Source of the DNA: Propionibacterium sp. oral taxon 192 str. F0372
GTDB taxonomy: Bacteria; Actinomycetota; Actinomycetes; Propionibacteriales; Propionibacteriaceae
Reading direction: 5' to 3'
Assembly: GCF_000413315.1 (NCBI RefSeq)
Contig: NZ_KE340297.1
Location: 2,054,581 to 2,118,580 of the forward strand
DNA: 64,000 nucleotides
In this document: positions 40,963 through 49,343 of the stretch, piece after piece
Layout: each line of letters opens with the position of its first letter
Position numbering within the stretch: position 1 is the first letter of the stretch
Program-made: the position numbers and the translations under genes
The notes under the pieces: generated by a model
Seen by the model: only the letters and a program-made list of their open reading frames with translations
Told to the model about the DNA's origin: nothing
Databases searched by the model: none

Positions 40963-41649
40963 ATGAAGCGAATGATGTTGGCAGGTCTCGCAGGGACATG
41001 TGTGCTAATCGCGGGATGTGCGGCGGAACAGCCGATCACCGACCCGCCTGCTTCCAACGGTGCCACGGCCACCGCATCCCCTTCCGCAAACGGGGGAAGC
41101 ACCTGTGAGTATCGCTCCTTCGGTACTCCAGCGAGACCGGTCGACTTGCCGAGAGCCACCGATGTGCGCACCAGCGGGGAGATCTCGATGACCTTGGACA
41201 TGTCCGCGGGCCCGGTGACAATCACCATGGATCGTGCAGCCGCCCCGTGTACCGTGAACTCCTTCGAAGCCCTGGCCAAGCAGGGTTATTTTGACAACAC
41301 CGTTTGTCACCGGCTCGTTGATCAAGGGATCCACGTGTTGCAGTGCGGCGATCCAACGGGAATCGGCACCGGAGGACCGGGTTACCGCTTCGACGACGAA
41401 CTTACTGGCAACGAGAAATACACGGCTGGTGTGGTCGCGATGGCCAATGCAGGGCCGGACACCAACGGTTCACAGTTCTTCATCGTGTGGCAGGATTCCA
41501 CTCAGCTGACACCTAACTACACGGTTTTCGGCACGGTTGATGCGAAGTCCCTCGAGGTGATTACCGGGATCGCTTCCCAAGGTGTATCCCAGGACAAGTC
41601 GCCGGCCCCCAATGCTCCCGCAGAGATCCGGAAAGTGACCCTAGGCTGA
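40963..41649 (+). CDS. Cyclophilin-type peptidyl-prolyl isomerase lipoprotein
   Basis: 228-aa exported foldase. Signal peptide with lipobox LIAGC (Cys19), a Thr/Ser/Pro/Asn linker, then a cyclophilin domain (about 80-228) with CHRLV, CGDPTGIGTGGPGY and NGSQFFIVW. The catalytic Arg of the HR motif is present; the usual FMIQGGDP stretch reads HVLQCGDP, so activity may be altered. ATG 40963 has GGGAGG 6 bases upstream. Confidence 0.9.
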   Translation: MKRMMLAGLAGTCVLIAGCAAEQPITDPPASNGATATASPSANGGSTCEYRSFGTPARPVDLPRATDVRTSGEISMTLDMSAGPVTITMDRAAAPCTVNSFEALAKQGYFDNTVCHRLVDQGIHVLQCGDPTGIGTGGPGYRFDDELTGNEKYTAGVVAMANAGPDTNGSQFFIVWQDSTQLTPNYTVFGTVDAKSLEVITGIASQGVSQDKSPAPNAPAEIRKVTLG

Positions 41650-41654
41650 GCATC

Positions 41655-42443
41655 TTACGACCGTCGGGGCTCACTGGTGATGAAGGACCGGATGGCCTCG
41701 GCGGTCTCGCGTGGTGCTTGGGCGTGCACCCAGTGTCCAGCATCGGGGATGGTCACCAGTTCGGCCTTCGGGAATAGTGCTCGCATGAGCGGTAGCTGGT
41801 GGGCACCGACGTGGGTGGACTTCCCACCGGCGAGCCACAGTACTGGGCCCTGCCAACTGCGCTCCTGGGCTCCCCACCCGGCAATTTGGTTCATCGAATT
41901 GTCCAGCAGGGTGAGATTGGGCAGCCATCTCCAGGGATCGCCCCGGTGCAGATTCTGCAGCAGGAAGGCGCGGACATCGGGGTCGGGAACCGCGGGAGCC
42001 AGGGCCGCGTCGGCGCTGGCTCGATCGGTCAGCGAATTCAGATCGAGATTCAGCAGCGCCTGGGTGTAGTGGGCATAGCTCCTGGTGTCGGGCGAATCTA
42101 GGGGGGCGATGTCGATAACGACCAGGTGATCCAGCAGGCCGGGATAGTCGAGTGCGAGTTGCATGGCGACTTTGCCGCCCATCGAGTGGCCGATGAGGGT
42201 GATCGGCTGTTTCCCTGCGCCGGCCTCTATGAGCGTATCTGCGACGATGTCGGCCATCAGTGGGTAATCGAAGCAACTCGTCCATGCAGACCGCCCGTGA
42301 TTCGGCAGGTCCACCAAGGTGGTGGTGGCAACGTCGCCGAGCATCTTCGCGACTGTGGCAAAATTCTTCCCCTGACCCAGTAGGCCGTGCAGGAAAGCGA
42401 CCCGCTTCTCGCCGTGGCCGATCTCAGTAGTGTGCAGACCCAT
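41655..42443 (-). CDS. Alpha/beta-hydrolase (YbfF-like esterase)
   Basis: 262-aa soluble hydrolase. Oxyanion region FLHGLLGQGKNF, nucleophile elbow GHSMGG, and a C-terminal GHWVHAQAP with the catalytic His complete the fold; this pattern is typical of the YbfF/RutD-like esterases. Substrate unknown. ATG 42443 has GGAG 2 bases upstream (tight); ATG 42455 is 4 codons longer. It overlaps the 3' end of the zinc-ribbon gene and converges on the cyclophilin gene with only 5 bases between stops. Confidence 0.85.
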   Translation of the reverse strand: MGLHTTEIGHGEKRVAFLHGLLGQGKNFATVAKMLGDVATTTLVDLPNHGRSAWTSCFDYPLMADIVADTLIEAGAGKQPITLIGHSMGGKVAMQLALDYPGLLDHLVVIDIAPLDSPDTRSYAHYTQALLNLDLNSLTDRASADAALAPAVPDPDVRAFLLQNLHRGDPWRWLPNLTLLDNSMNQIAGWGAQERSWQGPVLWLAGGKSTHVGAHQLPLMRALFPKAELVTIPDAGHWVHAQAPRETAEAIRSFITSEPRRS

Positions 42444-42723
42444 GACTCCTCGCATTCCAACAGGTGGTGTGGAAGTGACGGCGGTGTTCCACGCCAGAAC
42501 TCGAACCGATTGGTGGGGTATGCGGCCACGCCACGACGTGCGGTGTGCCCGGGGGGATCGGGCGATTGCAGTGTGGGCAGGTGTAGGTCTTGGTTGATGA
42601 CTGGCCGCTGATGCGTCGGATGACCCAAGTGCCCTCGGAGGTGGTCGCCTTGGTCTGTGAGCCGAACCTCAGGGGGCGTGGTTCACGTAGATGCTTGCTG
42701 GGGCGACGTTTCACATCCGACAC
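42424..42723 (-). CDS. Small conserved actinobacterial zinc-ribbon protein
   Basis: 99 aa, basic N-terminus, then WVIRRISGQSSTKTYTCPHC, PIPPGTPHVVAWP and HRRHFHTTCW. CPHC with the later His and Cys forms a probable zinc site. Short proteins of this pattern are widespread next to nucS in actinobacteria and are often labelled ATP/GTP-binding protein; I see no nucleotide-binding motif. Starts at GTG, divergent from nucS across 22 bases. Confidence 0.75.
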   Translation of the reverse strand: MSDVKRRPSKHLREPRPLRFGSQTKATTSEGTWVIRRISGQSSTKTYTCPHCNRPIPPGTPHVVAWPHTPPIGSSSGVEHRRHFHTTCWNARSHGSAHY

Positions 42724-42733
42724 ATTACCCGGG

Positions 42734-42748
42734 TAGTTTTGCCAAATG
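42734..42748 (+). promoter_or_regulatory. -10 box and leaderless start of nucS
   Basis: TAGTTT (42734-42739), 6 bases, then ATG 42746. Only 22 bases separate this start from the divergent zinc-ribbon gene. Confidence 0.45.
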
Positions 42749-43456
42749 CGCGTTGTTGTCGGTGAGTGTCAGGTGGACTACGGAGGCAGACTGACAGCCC
42801 ATCTTCCGATGGCCAAACGGCTCATCCTGGTCAAATCCGACGGGTCGGTCTCGGTGCACGCCGATGACCGTGCTTACAAGCCGTTGAACTGGATGTCACC
42901 GCCGTGCACCATGACTGTCGTCGAAGCCGAGGGTTTTGATGGATTGTCCGGGGTGGAACTCGACCCGAGGATCCGGGAGGTTTGGGTGGTCAAGGCTCGC
43001 AACGGGGATATCCTCCAGATCGGTCTGGGCTGCATCGAACTCGACCGGTGTATCGAACTCGGTGTTGATCCCGGGTTGCAGAAAGATGGTGTGGAGGCGC
43101 ATCTCCAGGCTCTGCTCGCGGAGAACCCGGATACCTTCGGCGAGGGATGGACCACTGTCCAGCGTGAGTACATGACGGCAATCGGACCAGTGGACATCCT
43201 GGCCCGGGATGCTGATGGCGGCTATGTGGCCATTGAAGTGAAGCGTCGCGGTGAGATCGACGGGGTAGAACAACTCACCCGCTACCTGGAGTTGATGAAC
43301 CGAGATCCGTTGTTGGGGCAGGTGCGTGGGGTGTTCGCGGCTCAGTTGATCAAACCGCAGGCTCGCACCCTGGCCAGTGATCGTGGCATCGACTGCGTGG
43401 TGGTCGACTACGATGCATTGCGCGGCATGGACCGCGCCGAGGAGCGGCTGTTTTGA
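42746..43456 (+). CDS. nucS: Mismatch-specific endonuclease NucS/EndoMS
   Basis: 236-aa nuclease that replaces MutS/MutL mismatch repair in most actinobacteria by cutting both strands at G-T, G-G and T-T mismatches. N-terminal domain [18 protein letters not shown]-terminal RecB-like nuclease with GPVDIL (catalytic Asp) and [19 protein letters not shown] (Glu and Lys). The end EERLF resembles the terminal sliding-clamp-binding peptide. Convergent with the MFS gene, 19 bases apart. Confidence 0.95.
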   Translation: MRVVVGECQVDYGGRLTAHLPMAKRLILVKSDGSVSVHADDRAYKPLNWMSPPCTMTVVEAEGFDGLSGVELDPRIREVWVVKARNGDILQIGLGCIELDRCIELGVDPGLQKDGVEAHLQALLAENPDTFGEGWTTVQREYMTAIGPVDILARDADGGYVAIEVKRRGEIDGVEQLTRYLELMNRDPLLGQVRGVFAAQLIKPQARTLASDRGIDCVVVDYDALRGMDRAEERLF

Positions 43457-43475
43457 GGTGTGCGGATCGCAATGG

Positions 43476-44666
43476 TCAGCCGCGTGTTGTGCGCAGATTT
43501 CCGGTTCGCCACATCCACACCGCGAATCCGGTGCCCGCGACGGCTAGCACGGTGGGTAACAGTATCGCCCAGCGAAGTCCGAATCCGTCGGATGCCAACC
43601 CCAGCAGCGGAGAACCGGCCAGCCCACCCGCCCGCAAGAACCAGGACATCAGGGTGATTCCGCCGGCCGAGGACATGGTCGCGATGGAGCCCGATGCGGC
43701 ATAGGCCGTCGGGGTAAGTGGGGCACAGCCCACACCGATGACGATCAATCCAGCCCAGCGCATCACGAGTAGGGGAGAAACGACAACCGTTAACAGTCCC
43801 AGGGCGACCATCACGCATCCCACTACGCAGGTGCGCGCTGCCCCGATACGGTCGGTCACGGGGTCGGATGCGATACGTCCGGCAAATTGGGAGACCATGA
43901 CGGTGGTGTAGGCCAACCCAGCGGTTCCCGGGTCGAGCAGAGCGATTTTGTGGAAGTAGAGGGTGGCCCAGTTGTTGGCGAAGTCTTCGGTCAGGGTGGA
44001 GGTCATCGTGATCATTACTAGCCCGGTCATGATTAACTTCACCGAAGTTTTGCCGCGGGCGGTCGCGGTTGGCTTCTGCGCAGGGGCAGCCAACCGGTGG
44101 TGATCCGGTAGCCGGGCAGACGATAGCCAGGCGGAGACCACCATGGCGGCGGTGCACGCGAATCCGGTTCCCAGCAGTTGGATGCCCAGATCAATGTGAG
44201 CCCGGGATGCGAGGACCGCGGTGACGCCACCGCAGGCTGATCCCAGCGACCAGAAGGCGTGCATTCGGTTGATCAACGAGCGGCCGGATGCCTCCTGGAC
44301 CGCGATGGCCTGGGCGTTCTGCGCGGTGTCGGACACCGCGTCGGCGATCCCGGCGAGTAGCAGGGCGACGAAGACCATCGGCCACAAGGATGCTGTTCCG
44401 GTGATGACCAGAGCCCCGCCCATTACCACGGTGGCCACAATCCCGATGTGCGGTGGTGCCCAGCGGGCCAACAGCCGGGAGGGCATGTTTAAGGCGAGCA
44501 GCCCGCCGAGTGAGACGGCGATGACGGTGAGCCCATACTGGGTGTTAGTCAGTCCCAGCAGATTTTTGATCTCCGGATAGCGCGGCAGCAGGGATCCGAA
44601 GACCGCTCCGTTGGTGAAGAAGGCCAGACTGCAGGCAATTTGGTGCCGAAGGGCGAGCCGGTTCAC
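43476..44666 (-). CDS. MFS transporter
   Basis: 396-aa major facilitator with about twelve membrane segments and a polar central loop (SARLPDHHRLAAPAQKPTATARGKTSVK). It has a motif-A-like loop (MPSRLLARW) after helix 2 and a DPVTDRIGAAR loop in the second half. Substrate not predictable. The 160 bases upstream (44667-44826) hold no gene I recognise. Confidence 0.85.
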   Translation of the reverse strand: MNRLALRHQIACSLAFFTNGAVFGSLLPRYPEIKNLLGLTNTQYGLTVIAVSLGGLLALNMPSRLLARWAPPHIGIVATVVMGGALVITGTASLWPMVFVALLLAGIADAVSDTAQNAQAIAVQEASGRSLINRMHAFWSLGSACGGVTAVLASRAHIDLGIQLLGTGFACTAAMVVSAWLSSARLPDHHRLAAPAQKPTATARGKTSVKLIMTGLVMITMTSTLTEDFANNWATLYFHKIALLDPGTAGLAYTTVMVSQFAGRIASDPVTDRIGAARTCVVGCVMVALGLLTVVVSPLLVMRWAGLIVIGVGCAPLTPTAYAASGSIATMSSAGGITLMSWFLRAGGLAGSPLLGLASDGFGLRWAILLPTVLAVAGTGFAVWMWRTGNLRTTRG

Positions 44667-44826
44667 CAGACAGCCTCGAAGACTGCAGGTGAAACATCAG
44701 TCGAAGCAAGTTTGTGGCCGACCACGCTTCCATAAGACATGCACCCGGGCCACAGTGTGGGTGAATGGCTGGTGGGCAGTGTCGCGGAATTCATCCGAAC
44801 AGGTGACCGCACGCCGATACTCGTGT

Positions 44827-46125
44827 TCAGTCGGTCGGCTTCGAGGCGCTCTGCTGGTTCTGCATGAACTGGGAGAGCACCACGGTTGGTTCGTGGTCCG
44901 GTGGCTTGGACAGAACCGTCGTCTTTTCCATCTGCTCATGATCCACGACCGCGGTGGGCTCGGTGGATGCGGCGGAGGTGCGTACCGGTTTCGACGACAC
45001 CCAAGTTTCGGAGTCGGAATCATCGGCGGAGAAATCCTGGGTGGCCTCGGTGGCGAGGGCCTGCAGGTTGCCCATCTGGGAGATGATCGTGTCTTTGCGG
45101 GTGTGCAGTACCCCGATCTCGCGTTCGAGTTGCTCTTTGCGCCAAGCGTACTGGGCCTCCAGGCGGTCGATCATCATCGTTGCCTGTTGGTGGGAGCGAG
45201 TCACTTGTGCCTGGGCTTCTGCGGACGCCGAGGTGCGAAGCGATTCCGCCTCGGTCATTGCCCGGCTCCGGATCTCCTGGGCCTCGGCAGCTGCAGCATC
45301 GAGCCGGGCCCGGGCTGCCTCCAGTTGCTTATTCGCCTCGGCGACGGTACTGGCGGAGTTCGCGGTGATCTCACTGGCTTGGGCAGCCGCATCCTTCAAC
45401 AGGGACTGTGCCTCGTCGTGGGCCAAGGAAAGGATGCCTTCGCTGCGCGATCTGGCACCGATGAGGATCTTCTCTGCCTCGGCATTTGCGGCCTGAGTCG
45501 TCTCATCGGCCTGCCGATGGGCGTCCTCCAGCAAGGAGCGACGCTGGGCTGCGGAATGCGCTGCTTCCATCTCCGCCTGGCGCCGGGCAGCGTCCACCAA
45601 GGCGGCAGCATCGGTGCGAGCAGCGGCCAGTAGGGCCTCGGTATCCCGGGTCGTTGCTTCCCGGAGCTGGGTGGCTTCTGCATCAAGGGCGGCCCTCATA
45701 TCGCGCAGGGATGCGAGGGTTTCCACCCGCACGTCATCGGCCTCGGTCTGGGCGTTGGCACGCAGATCCCCGGCGACCCTGCGGCCCTCTTCCTTGATGC
45801 GTTCAGCCTCGGCGGCGGCCTTCGCCACCAAATCGGCGGCCTGGGCCTCGGCCGCGCGCAATAGGGTAGTGGCATGGGAGCCCAGCTTCGTGAAGTCGGT
45901 GTCTCCGTGGATGGAGCGTGCGGATGCGACTTCGGAGCGCAAGTGACGCACTAACTGCTTGAGGGTGGCGACCTGCTGCTCAATCTCACGCACGTAGTTG
46001 TCGACGGTGGGGCGGTCATAGCCCAACATTGCGTGGGGGAAAGAACCGGCAGCAGAGGCCCTGTCATCGAACAGGTTGAGGCCGGTCTCCTCGTTCTCCT
46101 CTGGTCCGGGGGTAGTGGTGCTCAT
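44827..46125 (-). CDS. DivIVA/Scy-like coiled-coil cytoskeletal protein
   Basis: 432 aa. After an acidic start, residues 32-70 (MLGYDRPTVDNYVREIEQQVATL) look like a DivIVA N-terminal domain. Residues ~70-345 are an almost unbroken coiled coil with very high Ala, Glu, Gln and Arg and a repeating pattern (AEAERIKEEG, AEAEKILIGARS, AMTEAESLRTSA). The last ~70 residues are Ser/Thr/Val-rich and disordered. This layout fits actinobacterial polar or septal scaffold proteins such as Scy; placement in a named family is an inference. Confidence 0.72.
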   Translation of the reverse strand: MSTTTPGPEENEETGLNLFDDRASAAGSFPHAMLGYDRPTVDNYVREIEQQVATLKQLVRHLRSEVASARSIHGDTDFTKLGSHATTLLRAAEAQAADLVAKAAAEAERIKEEGRRVAGDLRANAQTEADDVRVETLASLRDMRAALDAEATQLREATTRDTEALLAAARTDAAALVDAARRQAEMEAAHSAAQRRSLLEDAHRQADETTQAANAEAEKILIGARSRSEGILSLAHDEAQSLLKDAAAQASEITANSASTVAEANKQLEAARARLDAAAAEAQEIRSRAMTEAESLRTSASAEAQAQVTRSHQQATMMIDRLEAQYAWRKEQLEREIGVLHTRKDTIISQMGNLQALATEATQDFSADDSDSETWVSSKPVRTSAASTEPTAVVDHEQMEKTTVLSKPPDHEPTVVLSQFMQNQQSASKPTD

Positions 46126-46201
46126 CTGGGACTCCTCACGTCATCCTTGAGGCTAGCAACACCGGTGGAGTGATCCCGGGGTGCCACGCCCTCGGACACG
46201 G

Positions 46202-46242
46202 ATGTGCCGGACCGGGGGAGAACTCCCGCCGACCCGGCACAT
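46202..46242 (-). terminator. Hairpin after methylmalonyl-CoA epimerase
   Basis: A 9-bp stem ATGTGCCGG/CCGGCACAT (46202-46210 with 46234-46242) encloses an inner GGGAG/CTCCC hairpin. It lies 14 bases after the epimerase stop. No T-run. Confidence 0.55.
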
Positions 46243-46256
46243 TCATGACATCAGTG

Positions 46257-46694
46257 TCAGTGGCCCTTGCCGGGTTCCACGATTTCGATCAGCACACCCT
46301 TGCCGGACTTGGGGTGCATGAAGTTGATCTTCGAGCCGCCGGTGCCGATGCGTGGTTCGTCGTAAAGCAGCACAACGCCACGATCACGCAGGGTCTTCGA
46401 GACCGCAGCGATGTCGGCGACACGCCATGCCATGTGATGCAGGCCGGGGCGGTTCTTCTCAAGCCACTTTGCAGTGGTGGCGTCCTCGCGGGTCGGGGAG
46501 ATGATCTGGACCTGGGTCATGTGCTCGGTGAGCTCAGCTGCTGGGGCCATCATGATCTCGAAAACACCCTGCTCGTCGTTGACCTCACGGTGGATCTCGT
46601 GCCAGCCAAAGGTGTCGGTGTAGTACTTCTGTGCCTCCTCTGCGTCGGGGCAGACGTAGGCGGCGTGGTCAATGCAGATGAAGAGGTCTTCCAT
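46257..46694 (-). CDS. Methylmalonyl-CoA epimerase
   Basis: 145-aa vicinal-oxygen-chelate enzyme interconverting (S)- and (R)-methylmalonyl-CoA. Two beta-alpha-beta-beta-beta modules supply the metal ligands: H in ICIDHAAY (near residue 9), Q/E region HMTQVQII, H in LHHMAWRV and E in VLIEIVEP. It closely resembles the enzyme of Propionibacterium shermanii, which works in the Wood-Werkman cycle. ATG 46694 gives the family length; a -10-like GAGAAT stands 6 bases before it. Confidence 0.95.
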   Translation of the reverse strand: MEDLFICIDHAAYVCPDAEEAQKYYTDTFGWHEIHREVNDEQGVFEIMMAPAAELTEHMTQVQIISPTREDATTAKWLEKNRPGLHHMAWRVADIAAVSKTLRDRGVVLLYDEPRIGTGGSKINFMHPKSGKGVLIEIVEPGKGH

Positions 46695-46740
46695 GTCCCG
46701 ATTCTCCCACAGGCTCACATGACACGCACAGGTGGGGGCA

Positions 46741-47082
46741 TCATTGTGTGAGCTCAGCAGTGGCTGTCCGCCAGTTCGCATCAAGCCGGGCAACGTCCAC
46801 TCGGGCCCGAGCCATATCGGGCAGTGGTGCATCACCGCGCAGGGCCGTGCCTTCTGCAGCCCAGTGGACCCTTGCGTCGTCGAGCAGCCGAGACGGCAAT
46901 CGCCCGGCTCGGTTCACGACCCGCCACCAGCAGACCCCGCCACCGACCTGGGCCATGAGGGTGCCGACGATGCGAGGCCCGCACCCCACGATGGCAGCGA
47001 CGTCGCCGTAGGTCGCCACCTGCCCGGGTGGGATGGCCTCGACGCAGCGCAGCACTAACTCGGTACGGAATTCGTGATCCAT
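46741..47082 (-). CDS. Alkyltransferase-like protein (ATL, MGMT family)
   Basis: About 113 aa, the size of the C-terminal DNA-binding domain of O6-alkylguanine-DNA alkyltransferase. IPPGQVATYGDVAAIVG is the helix-turn-helix region. The active-site PCHR is replaced by CWWR, so the alkyl-acceptor Cys is Trp, as in ATL proteins that flag O6-alkylguanine for nucleotide excision repair. Start at ATG 47082; an upstream in-frame ATG is at 47121. Divergent from the next gene. Confidence 0.85.
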   Translation of the reverse strand: MDHEFRTELVLRCVEAIPPGQVATYGDVAAIVGCGPRIVGTLMAQVGGGVCWWRVVNRAGRLPSRLLDDARVHWAAEGTALRGDAPLPDMARARVDVARLDANWRTATAELTQ

Positions 47083-47106
47083 TAGGGTCGATTTTATTGC
47101 AAGGTC

Positions 47107-47122
47107 TAATCTGTGGGGCATG
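47107..47122 (+). promoter_or_regulatory. -10 box and leaderless start at 47120
   Basis: TAATCT (47107-47112), 7 bases, then ATG 47120. On the other strand TAAAAT (47091-47096) stands 8 bases before the ATL start, so the two -10 boxes are divergent. Confidence 0.45.
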
Positions 47123-47623
47123 CATGCTGTGGGTTTGGTGCTCGGAGTCTTCGGAGCACTGTTCTTGCTTGCTCAAGTGATCGTCATGATCATCGGGGCA
47201 ATGAAGTTGCGTGGTACGCCGCGCACCTTTTTCTTCTTGGCGGCCGCCTGTGCTTTGGCCGGTTCGCTGGTTGGCCTCATTCAGGGGCCATTGGCCGCAT
47301 ATCTTGACGCGGCCTGGAGCATCTTACCTGTGAGTTTCGTCACACACCTTCTATGGACGGGAACCATCGTGTTGCTCGTGACGGGCGGGGTGAAGGCCTT
47401 CACCAGTGGGCAGTTTACTGGGGTTGGGGGCAGTCCTGCATGGACTCCAGGCATCGGTGTGCCCGCGGCGTCCGATGCCTTCGGATGCGAGGCTCCGGTG
47501 CAGAACTATTCCACTGCTCCCCAAGAAAACACACCACCTCAGAACCTGATGTCGCCAGGGCAAGGATTCCCTGAGCAGGCACCGCAATACGGGCCACAGA
47601 CCCGGTGGCCACAGACCCGGTGA
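47120..47623 (+). CDS. Hypothetical membrane protein
   Basis: 167 aa, no family recognised. Three hydrophobic segments (about 3-28, 37-60 and 70-92) are followed by a ~70-residue hydrophilic tail rich in Pro, Gln, Gly and Ser. The tail ends in a duplicated RWPQTR-type unit produced by a perfect 15-bp tandem repeat (47592-47606 and 47607-47621) that runs into the stop codon. Confidence 0.7.
   Translation: MHAVGLVLGVFGALFLLAQVIVMIIGAMKLRGTPRTFFFLAAACALAGSLVGLIQGPLAAYLDAAWSILPVSFVTHLLWTGTIVLLVTGGVKAFTSGQFTGVGGSPAWTPGIGVPAASDAFGCEAPVQNYSTAPQENTPPQNLMSPGQGFPEQAPQYGPQTRWPQTR
47592..47621 (+). repeat. 15-bp perfect tandem repeat
   Basis: Two adjacent copies of GGCCACAGACCCGGT at the 3' end of the hypothetical membrane protein gene. 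Confidence 0.85.
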
Positions 47624-47662
47624 GCCTTGGCCGCTCGTCGTCGGGACAGATGCTGAGATTAC

Positions 47663-49297
47663 TCAGCCGTTGAGCGCCGTATTCACCACAATCTTCGCGG
47701 CGGCCTGGATCTCGGCCAGATGCTCGGCCGAGCGGTAGGATTCCGCATAGATCTTGTACTTGTCCTCGGTACCAGATGGGCGAGCGGCGAACCAACCGGC
47801 GTCGGTGGTCACCTTGATACCGCCGATGGCAGCACCATTGCCCGGAGCATGGGAGTAGACATTGGTGATCGGATCCCCGGCCAGGTCGGTCGCGGTGACA
47901 TCGGCAGGAGTGAGAGCCTTGAGCCGTGCTTTCTGTTCTCGGTTTGCCTCGGCGTCAACCCTGGCGTAGTGGTAGGTACCGAATTCGCCGACCAGATCCC
48001 GGTGGTGCTCGGATGGGGTCTGTCCGGTCACTGCAGTGATCTCAGAGGCCAACAGATCCAACAGCAGGCCGTCCTTGTCGGTGGTCCATGTGGCGCCGGT
48101 CTTTTCCAAGAAGGAAGCTCCGGCTGACTCCTCACCACCAAAACCCATGTCCCCGGAGATCAACCCGGGCACGAACCACTTGAAACCGACGGGCACCTCG
48201 ACCAGCGTGCGTCCCAGCTTCGCTGCGACATTGTCGATCATCGCGGAAGAGACCAAGGTTTTGCCGATCTTGGTATCCGGGCCCCAATCGGGACGATTTG
48301 CGAACAGGTAACCGATGGCGACCGCCAAGTAGTGGTTTGGATTCATCAGGCCAGCATCGGGGGTGACGATACCGTGCCGGTCCGAATCGGCGTCGTTGCC
48401 GGTAGCAATGTCGAAGGCTGACCTGTTGGCGACCAGTGAGGCCATGGCATTGGGGGAGGAACAGTCCATCCGGATCTTGCCATCAGTGTCCAAGGTCATG
48501 AAATACCACGTTGGGTCGACGACCGGGTTCACGACGGTCAGATCCGGCAGCAGGTTCTCGGAGATAAACTGCCAGTATTGGGCCGAAGCCCCGCCCATCG
48601 GGTCCGCACCGATTCGCAATCCGGATGCCTTGATGGCCTCCATGTCGATGGCCAGAGCCAACTCATGGCAGTAGGGGGTGCGGTAGTCGTACCTGGTGAC
48701 CTGGTCGGCGATTCGATCGTAGTTGTTCCGTTTGATCGAACCGGGGTCGGTCATCAACTGGTTTGCGCGGTCGGCGATCCAACTGGTCGCATCGGTGTCT
48801 GCCGGGCCGCCATTCGGTGGGTTGTATTTGAAACCGCCGTCGCGTGGAGGATTGTGCGAGGGAGTCACCACGATGCCGTCAGCCTGTGGGCCATCGGCGT
48901 GTTTCCGGTTGTAGCGGATGATGGCCCGCGACAGGGCAGGGGTTGGGGTGTACTCGTCGGCCCGTTCGGCCAGCACCTCGATTCCGGCGGCGGTGAGCAC
49001 TTCGATGGCTGTTTTCCAAGCGGGAAGGGATAGGGCGTGGGTGTCTTTGGCGATGAACAGCGGGCCGGTAATGTTCTGAGCTGTCCGGTATTCGACGATT
49101 GCCTGGGTGATGGCGGTGATGTGGGCTTCGTTGAAGGAAGTGTCCAAGGAGGAACCGCGGTGTCCTGAGGTACCGAAGGACACCGCCTGGTCGGGGTTTG
49201 AGGGGTCTGGAACCATGTCGTAATAGGCGGCGATCACCGCATCGACGTCGATGAGATCGGTTGAATCGGCCACTTGGCCTGCACGTGGATGAGCCAT
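47663..49297 (-). CDS. pgm: Phosphoglucomutase (alpha-D-glucose phosphate-specific)
   Basis: Interconverts glucose 1- and 6-phosphate; 544 aa, same length and type as E. coli Pgm. VSFGTSGHRGSS near the N-terminus, the phosphoserine loop TPSHNPPRDGG, metal loop DADSDRHGIV and the sugar-binding GGEESAGASF. Start ATG 49297, divergent from ybbN by 46 bases. It would link sugar phosphates to the glucan genes nearby. Confidence 0.96.
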   Translation of the reverse strand: MAHPRAGQVADSTDLIDVDAVIAAYYDMVPDPSNPDQAVSFGTSGHRGSSLDTSFNEAHITAITQAIVEYRTAQNITGPLFIAKDTHALSLPAWKTAIEVLTAAGIEVLAERADEYTPTPALSRAIIRYNRKHADGPQADGIVVTPSHNPPRDGGFKYNPPNGGPADTDATSWIADRANQLMTDPGSIKRNNYDRIADQVTRYDYRTPYCHELALAIDMEAIKASGLRIGADPMGGASAQYWQFISENLLPDLTVVNPVVDPTWYFMTLDTDGKIRMDCSSPNAMASLVANRSAFDIATGNDADSDRHGIVTPDAGLMNPNHYLAVAIGYLFANRPDWGPDTKIGKTLVSSAMIDNVAAKLGRTLVEVPVGFKWFVPGLISGDMGFGGEESAGASFLEKTGATWTTDKDGLLLDLLASEITAVTGQTPSEHHRDLVGEFGTYHYARVDAEANREQKARLKALTPADVTATDLAGDPITNVYSHAPGNGAAIGGIKVTTDAGWFAARPSGTEDKYKIYAESYRSAEHLAEIQAAAKIVVNTALNG

Positions 49298-49343
49298 GGA
49301 TCCATCATGCCTCAATTGGAGTTGTGGTGGAACAATGGTGTGC

